Below are positions 57,900 through 64,000 of a stretch of 64,000 bases of DNA, in pieces; position 1 is the stretch's first letter, and every line of letters begins with the position of its first letter. The notes below the pieces were generated by a model that made no database searches, had not been told where the DNA came from, and worked only from the letters and a program-made list of their open reading frames with translations. This DNA comes from Sanghuangporus weigelae (Eukaryota > Basidiomycota > Agaricomycetes > Hymenochaetales > Hymenochaetaceae): NCBI GenBank assembly GCA_033182465.1, contig CP137323.1, positions 2,649,099-2,713,098 of the forward strand, written 5' to 3'. The position numbers and the translations under genes are program-made.

Positions 57900-59800
57900 G
57901 CCCTCATTCTTTAGCTTGTTTCCGTTCTTCCACTTCTCCTGCGCCATCTCGGTTCTGTCAATTGCGTCATATGCAATCAATCTCTCAATTCTTGAAACTG
58001 CGCACTCTATATTTGGACGATGGCGGTCTGAGATGCGCACTGACGAGTTATGCACAGTCATCAACTTCGTCCTGGCCCAGTTCACGTTCCTACAAGTTCT
58101 CCGTTACACTGGAGAGATGCTCCTCGACAGCCCATTGCCTCCAAACAAAGACGCGGAGACTGTCGCGCAAGCAATGCTTGTCCTCCTCAATATTTTCGAT
58201 GACCTTGTGTGCCAGAGCCTCTCGCGTTCGCCTATATGGCCTCGTAAGACAGTCACTCCGTTTTCTTAGCACGGCTATCCGCTCTGGGAATTATCGAGTA
58301 ATTATCGAGAGCCGGGAGACTATCGAGGCCTTGTTGAAGGCGGTGTCGTACCGAATGTGTTGCTGGGGACTCATGAAGTAGTGCAGTTTGAAGACGACAC
58401 TCTGGAATATGTGCGTCTCGATCTCACATTTGCTAGTGCGAGTTCGGCTGCGATTGCTGACGGTCCGACTGCAGAAGGAACGACACGACGCCAAGCCGCT
58501 GCAGATGTTCTGCTTGCCCTTGTTACAAGCGGTCATGCTGCAGTTACGACAGAAATTGTTCTCCGATGGATCGGATTAGGCGTACGGGAGTACGCGTGCG
58601 ATCTGCAACGTGAAGATAGCTGGAAGCGGAAAGACCAGAATGTATATCTTCTCACTGCTGTCGCAACGCTTGGAGCTACCGGTCAGGTAAGATGCTTTAT
58701 TCTGTCGACCTGCTGCCCTCGTTCTTTAATCATCTCGCAGCAAGGAGTGACGAGCACAAATGCTCTGGTTGATGCCGTAGACTTCTTTTCACGAAACGTG
58801 TTCGAGGACCTACAAGCCGATTCTAACGCGGTGCATCTGATCCTCCAAGTTGACGCGATTCGCTTCTTATACTGTTTTCGAAATCAGGCAGGTTTATTAT
58901 ACACCTCTTGACCTTCGAAGAATTTTATTGATGGTATCATTGCAGCTCACAAAGAAACAACTTGTTTCCGTCCTTCCACTCCTGTGCCGACTCGGTTCTT
59001 CCGATTGTGTCACGTATACGTACGCCGCAACAACTATCGAACGGATCCTCGTCATCGAGTGCAACTCCCAATTACTGTAAGAAACTTTGCTTGCCACCGC
59101 CGCATCTCGACTCAACGACTTTCTAGATTTAATCAAGAAGACATTCGCGAAGTTTTAAAAGCTGTACCTTCTAGAGTCGAATCAGGCGGTCGCCGGAGAA
59201 GATTGCGGAAAATGACTACTTGATTAAGTGTGCGTGTGCGGCTTTTGTCCTCCGGCTCCATCTGAATTACTCCATGTAGGTGTCATGCGTGTCATACTTA
59301 CTGCCCGTTCGACGCTCGTCCCCATCTACCAAAACATTCTGCAACGTTTGATTGGCGTTCTTGGAGCAATCGCGAAGAGTCCGAGCAATCCAAAAATTTA
59401 CCAATATATATTTGAAGCCGTATCTGCTCTAATAAGGTACGTGGACATGGAGATTCCGTACAAATCGTACTAGACCTGTGTGTAGGTTTACTGTCGCAAC
59501 ATCTCTGGCGTCGCTTTCGACCTTTGAGAAAAATCTTTTCGGACCGTTTACGATTATCTTAGAACAGGACATCGACCGTCAGTCATCACCACCCCTGCGA
59601 TTTTCCTGACCGCACACTGACTGCTCAGATAGAACTCACTCCTTACGTGTTCCAAGTTATCTCGCAAATGCTGGAACTACACTGTGGAGAAATTCCTGCC
59701 GAATATTGGTCACTTTTTCTATTTCTTCTTCAACCGTCAAGTTGGGCGCAGAAAGGAAGTATTCCTGGTCTCGTTCACCTCCTAAAAGCTTTCTTGCACC
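57900..59800 (+). pseudogene. CSE1 exportin fragment, copy 2 (longest)
   Basis: Order is that of the parent gene. SILETAHSIFGRWRSEMRTD and INFVLAQFTFLQVLRYTGEM, then MLLDSPLPPNKDAETVAQAM, then LVCQ, then FLSTAIRSGNYRVIIESRET, VVQFEDDTLEYVRLDLTFAS, RRQAAADVLLALVTSG, EDSWKRKDQNVYLLTAVATL, a retained GTAAG...CGCAG intron, GVTSTNALVDAVDFFSRNVF, AATTIERIL, VMRVILTARSTLVPIYQNIL, YQYIFEAVSALIR, FQVISQMLELHCGEIPAEYW and GSIPGLVHLLKAFL. The segment between LVCQ and FLSTAIRSG is missing, and there are frame changes and stops. The 3' end at about 59800 runs into the BAG-type fragment, so the copy is truncated there. Confidence 0.88.
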
Positions 59801-59829
59801 TATCAAAGCAGTGGATGCGTACGCATCCG

Positions 59830-60500
59830 AGTTTTTGAAGCTTTTCCCACGACCGCACGATCTGCGCCCAGCCTACCTCAGCCGGCCCCAGCGCCCCTCG
59901 CACAACGTGCAGTCCATCTGCGCCTGCATACTCATGCGCAAGCTCGTATGCCTACCCAGAGGGTCGTGACGCCGTCTTCCCTTTCCCTGGTCCTGCACCC
60001 ACATTACATCAGCGCGAGCTCTATCTCCGCGCCTTGGAGCAAGAACGTGAAGAAATTTTGGCTACAAAGCGTTCCAACTCCAGCCCGAGTGCTTTGGTAT
60101 CTCCTTCCGCCGAGGCGTACGTTCGCCCAGATTATGACGTCGACGAGGATGACTCCGATTCTGACGATGATGAGATGCGACCTCGATTCGATGACCGTGG
60201 GCGTCAGCTTATCTTCCGAGAGACGGTCCGACAGCGATAGGCCCGACTGGAGTACCTCCGCCGACAGGACTTTGCTAGGCGTATTGCACACCGAGGGCTA
60301 GAAGATTCCAGAGCTTCTGCATACGCCATCAAGCGTCTTCCGCCTCCACGAGCTCGTCCGATCGAACACGTCAATGCTGCTATCAAGATCCAACGCGCGT
60401 ATCGTCTGCACAGAACTGTCAAGGGCTTGAGCGACTTGACGAAGCGCGTATACGAAGCTCATGAGACGTTCTTGAACGAGCCTTGCGTGTCCGCGCGCGT
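59830..60500 (+). pseudogene. Fragment of a BAG-type co-chaperone gene fused to the CSE1 fragment
   Basis: The frame is SAGPSAPRTT..., then YAYPEGRDAVFPFPGPAPTL, HQRELYLRALEQEREEILAT, YVRPDYDVDEDDSDSDDDEM, RPRFDDRGRQLIF, a TAG stop near 60238, then LEYLRRQDFARRIAHRGLED, AIKRLPPPRARPIEHVNAAI, KIQRAYRLHRTVKGLSDL and YEAHETF. The aromatic/acidic linker and IQ-like helix KIQRAYR resemble the N-terminal half of basidiomycete BAG-domain proteins, Hsp70 nucleotide-exchange factors. The BAG domain itself is not present in the fragment. The family label is from memory of fungal proteins and is less certain than the CSE1 and SAC3 calls. The TAG (expected CAG) makes it non-functional. Confidence 0.6.
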
Positions 60501-60504
60501 GAGC

Positions 60505-61450
60505 CTGCAAGTAGAAATCGTAGTCATAAACGCTCGTCACGCCCTGGTCCACGTTCTCATCGTGACGTGCAGGATGGGTCTACGCACTGGTGAAGCACGG
60601 CGGTGCGCCTGCACCCCGAAAGATCCGGACGACGGTTATGTGGGGCGACCGAGGCGGAACCCCGATAAATGCAACGGAAGACGAAGATGACGGTGCTGCG
60701 TCAGCTTCCGAGGCAGGTCCTTCGCGCTTGTCGACGCCTGCTCCTCCTACGTCGAACGGTACTGGAAAGACATGGGAAGAGGTGTGTGCTACACGTTTCT
60801 TCTTTGATTGTCGTGCTTGCCGAATTCTGCTTTCGTGAACTTTAGCTTTTCACAGCGCGGGAAGAAGAACGTGCTCGAGCCATACGTGAAGGCAAGATGG
60901 ACGACCCGACGAAGCCGCAACGACTCGAGGGAGCTATCACTATGGTCGGAACCTGTCGAGACATGTGTCCCGAGTTCGAGCGCTACCGGCGAGAAAGGGA
61001 GAACAACCTCGATAAATCGGAATGCGTGCGTCCATGTTAACTCCTGAGTGATGTTGACTTTAAGCTGTACTTACGACTTTGCTATTTTGCTTGCGGGCGT
61101 TAGATTATCGGAACTCTCGACTACCTCTTCCACGACCTCATTCCAAGAGGTGGCTTCGCAGAGACTCAAGCATTTGTCTGGGATCGCTCTCGAGCTGCAC
61201 GCAACGATTTCACGATTCAGCAAGACAGCGGACCAATAGCTATCGAGTGTCACGAACAATGCACGCGTTTTCATATCCTTTCACTCCACCTCATATACGA
61301 CGTACCTACGTTCAATCGAGCTTTGGAGGTCCAGCAGCTTATGAATTGTGAGTCCTCGACCTTGTCACTCACCACTTTGTTGTCTGAATCTTTACGCCTG
61401 CAAAAGCTCTGCCGTCTCTGAAGGAGCTCTACGACGATCAAAGAGGAAGG
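60505..61450 (+). pseudogene. Fragment of SAC3/GANP mRNA-export factor gene
   Basis: After a junction at about 60505 the frame gives GPRSHRDVQDGSTHW, a stop, then MWGDRGGTPINATEDEDDGA and TSNGTGKTWEE followed by an intron. It continues LFTAREEERARAIREGKMDD, PTKPQRLEGAITMVGTCRDM and CPEFERYRRERENNLDKSE: the GTCxDMCPEFER motif is the signature of SAC3. A stop (TAA) follows within a few codons of VRPC. A further piece, YLFHDLIPRGGFAETQAFVW, HILSLHLIYDVPTFNRALEV and LPSLKELYDDQRGR, gives the SAC3 helical domain, again with a retained intron. The middle of the gene is missing. At about 61450 the sequence switches to CSE1. Confidence 0.88.
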
Positions 61451-63225
61451 GATGAATCATCTAACGGCTGGTGTTTCTTCTCAAATAAAGACCGGTATTT
61501 TTCAGCTCGCTGAAGCGTGTGCTCATCGGTATCCGGAGCTGCTTATTAGCTCAAATTCAGTTGAAGCTTTCGGTCGTACTCTCTGGGGTCTTCTGAGTGG
61601 CGGTGTTAAAGGCGTTGTCGTGCCGAATGTATCGCTGGGGACTCATGAAGTAGAGCAGTTTGAAGACGACTCTATCGAACGTGTGCGTCTCGATCGATCA
61701 TTTGCTTGTGCAAGTTCGGCTGCGATTGCTGACAGTCTGACCACAGAAGGAACGACACGGTGTCAAGCCGCTGCAGATGTTCCGCATGCCCTTGTTGCAA
61801 GCGGATATGCTGCAGTTACGACAATATTGTTCTCCGATGGATCAGATTGAGCTTACAGGAGTATGCATGCGATCTGTGAGTGAAGATAGTTGGAAGTGGA
61901 AAGACCAGAGTGTATATCTTCTCGCTGCTGTCGCGACGCTCAGGTAAGATGCTCTCTTCTGTCGATCTGCTGCCCTCATTCTTTGATTATCTCTCAGGAA
62001 GGAGTGACGAGCACAAATGCTCTGGTTGATACTATAGACTTCTTTTCACGAAACGTATTCGAGGACCTACGAGTCGATTCCGACACCGTGCATCCGATCG
62101 TTCAAGTCAACTCGATTCGCTTCTTATGCTGTTTTCGAAATCAGGCAGGTCGTTTAAGCACCTCTTGACCTTCGAAGAGTCTCATTGATGTCACTATTAC
62201 AGCTTACAAATGAACAGCTTGTTTCCGTCCTTCCACGCCTGTACCAACTTGGTTCGTCTAATTGCGTCACTTATGCGCATGTCGCGACAACTATCGAACG
62301 GATCCTCGTCATTAAGCGCAGCTCATAATTGCTGTAAGAAGCTTTGTTCGCCACCACCGCATCTCGACTCAACGTCATTCTAGGTTTAATGAAGAAGACG
62401 TCCGTGAAGTTTCAAATGCCGTACCTTCTAGAGTCGAGTCAGGTGGGTGGCTGGAGAAGATTGCGAAAAATGACTACTTGATGAAATGTGAGTGTGCGGC
62501 TTTTGTCCTCCGGCTCCATCTGAATTACTCCGGTTAGGTGTCATGCGTGTCATGCTCATTGCCCGTATGACGCTCGTCCCCATCTATCAAAATATTCTGC
62601 AGTGTTTGATTGGCATTCTTGGAGCAATCGCAAAGAAATCTGAGCAATCGAAAATTTGACCAATGTATATTTGAAAGCAATATCTGCTCTAATGAGGTGC
62701 GTGGACACGAAGATTGTGCAAAACTCGTATTAGACCTGTGTGTATGTAAACCATGACAACGTCTCCGGAGTCGCTTTCGAACCCTGAAAAGAATCTTTCC
62801 AGACCGTTCACGATTATCTTACAACAGGACATCGACCGTTGGTTATTAGTGCCCGTGCGTTGTTCCTGACCATATACTGACTGCTCAGATAGAATTCACT
62901 TCTGGCGTGTCCCAAATTGCCTCGTAAATGCTAGAACTACATCACGGAGAAATTCCTGCCAATTACCGATCACTTTTACCATTTCTTCTTCAACCATCAA
63001 GCTGGGTGCAGAAAGGAAGTATTCCTGGTCTCATTTGGATCTTAAAAGCTTTCCTGCGTACAGATGCTGCAATATTAGTAAGCATGGGACAATTCACAAG
63101 GATTTTAGCTGTTGTGCAGCAGAAACTGTACTCGTCGAAAATGAATGATACTTGGGGCCTTGAGCTGCTTGAAGTGATAGTTTCATATATTCTAACGTTG
63201 CATTTGACCAGTACATGAAGAGCAT
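61450..63225 (+). pseudogene. CSE1 exportin fragment, copy 3
   Basis: Starts IKTGIFQLAEACAHRYPELL (earlier in the parent than copy 2's FLSTAIRSG), SSNSVEAFGRTLWGLLSGGV, VVVPNVSLGTHEVEQFEDDS, then the same blocks as copy 2: AAADVPHALVASGYAAV, GVTSTNALVDTIDFFSRNVF, then HLIVQVNSIRFLCCFRNQ-type sequence, KIAKNDYLMK, VMRVMLIARMTLVPIYQNIL, MLELHHGEIPANYRSLLPFL, GSIPGLIWILKAFL, then VVQQKLYSSKMNDTWGLELL. It continues past the end of copy 2 towards the CSE1 C-terminus. Frameshifts and stops occur throughout. Copies 2 and 3 share nucleotide similarity across introns, so both came from DNA-level duplications. The SAC3-proximal boundary is at about 61450. Confidence 0.85.
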
Positions 63226-63852
63226 TGTAACTATGCGGCTATAGACTACTTGCATAGACAACTATGTATATCTATTTATTCTTTACGATGGCTATAGATG
63301 TGAAAGGACTGACACCGGATTTCCTTATCCGTGCAATAGAAGAGGTGCAGCCTCAGTAAGTATTGTACTGCAGTGGATAAATTGGACACTCGGTAGGGAT
63401 ACTATGCAGAAACCAAGATACAATATGTGCAATGTATATTACTGTAATAACAATATGAGGTCAGATCTAAATATCACAATAGTGATACCACTCTGTCAGG
63501 CTTAGGGTTAGGCGGTGAAGCAAATATCCCAATAGCAAGCTAAAAGACTAATCAGCAATTGGTGAGTGGGGGAACACACACCTCCAATTTCGCCTTTTTA
63601 TAAGGCTCGTCAGGCTGTACTTAGTCAGTCATGTTAGTCAGTCCGTTCCGTGTCGGAGTCGGGGTTAGTCAGTCAGTTGTCAAAAATTATTACTCACCGA
63701 TCTTTCTGATTGGTTGGAGTATCACGTGCTGTCATGTGAACGGGCTGAAACGTAATATCGTCAGTGTAAACACTTAGTAAGGCCACGTACCTTTTTCCGA
63801 TCACGGGTTTGTGATCGGATCTTGATCCTATCATGCCGGTGCAGACCCGAGT
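63226..63852. other. Subtelomeric spacer with a short exon-like segment
   Basis: Mostly non-coding. At 63288-63355 ATG starts MAIDVKGLTPDFLIRAIEEV, ending QPQ directly before a GTAAG donor, which looks like the first exon of an unidentified gene fragment. An isolated TTAGGGTTAGGC unit occurs near 63503-63514. Short AGTCAGT repeats occur at 63620-63680. Confidence 0.5.
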
Positions 63853-64000
63853 GATGGGTTAGGCTTAGGGTTAGGGTTAGGCTTTAGGGTTAGGCTTAGG
63901 GTTAGGCTTAGGGTTAGGCTTAGGGTTAGGCTTAGGGTTAGGCTTTAGGGTTAGGCTTAGGGTTAGGCTTAGGGTTAGGGTTAGGCTTAGGGTTAGGCTT
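63853..64000 (+). repeat. Telomere-like array, alternating TTAGGG and TTAGGC
   Basis: The last ~150 nt are a tandem array of TTAGGG with TTAGGC variants, most often as the 12-mer TTAGGGTTAGGC, with occasional TTTAGGG. The G-rich strand is oriented 5'-3' towards the right edge, the polarity expected for a true right-hand chromosome end. TTAGGG is the standard repeat of most filamentous fungi, so this is either a terminal telomere with variants or the variant-rich proximal telomere zone. The array continues to the window edge, so its full length is unknown. Confidence 0.93.

Noticed and set aside
63853-64000. Nematode contamination suggested by TTAGGC units
   Set aside because: TTAGGC is mixed regularly with TTAGGG, and the whole window has fungal genes and intron structure, so a fungal variant telomere is simpler.

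Overview
The window is a chromosome end from a filamentous basidiomycete, most likely an Agaricomycete. The support for this is dense GT-AG introns of about 50-60 nt, with almost every gene split. Gene content also fits: SF3B4, a G-alpha subunit, a CFEM protein, a DUF3602 protein, F-box/LRR genes and a YAR1-like protein. The window finishes in a G-rich TTAGGG/TTAGGC array pointing outward at the right edge. No species is claimed. Exon coordinates were derived by hand from reading frame, splice consensus and family alignment from memory.

Region 1-17.7 kb: a partial nuclease-fold-like gene, splicing factor SF3B4, a very large low-complexity protein of about 1700 aa, a decayed polyubiquitin relic, two tandem aldo-keto reductases (the second carries an in-frame stop) and a small degenerate RNase III plus dsRBD protein. 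Region 18-22.7 kb: one F-box/LRR gene broken by two transposons, a hAT-like element with perfect 8-bp target duplication and a 5'-truncated LINE with poly-A tail. Region 25-38.7 kb: G-alpha subunit, FAD monooxygenase divergent from a class V aminotransferase, DUF3602 protein, acyl-CoA dehydrogenase with unusual splice sites, and a small unknown protein.

Region 39-55.2 kb: a CFEM wall protein and a Ser/Thr-rich GPI-type protein, two tandem saccharopine-dehydrogenase-like oxidoreductases separated by a mariner-type MITE, a small basic coiled-coil protein, a Ser/Gln-rich protein, a YAR1-like ankyrin protein and a seven-pass membrane protein.

Region 55.6-64 kb is subtelomeric: a hAT end fragment, an ~80-bp palindromic minisatellite, a C-rich satellite of about 28 units, then a mosaic of decayed fragments of three conserved genes (exportin CSE1 in three copies, a BAG-type protein, SAC3) that keep their introns, followed by the telomere-like array. 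The most unusual observation is this mosaic, in which pieces of nuclear-transport genes are duplicated, scrambled and fused next to the telomere.
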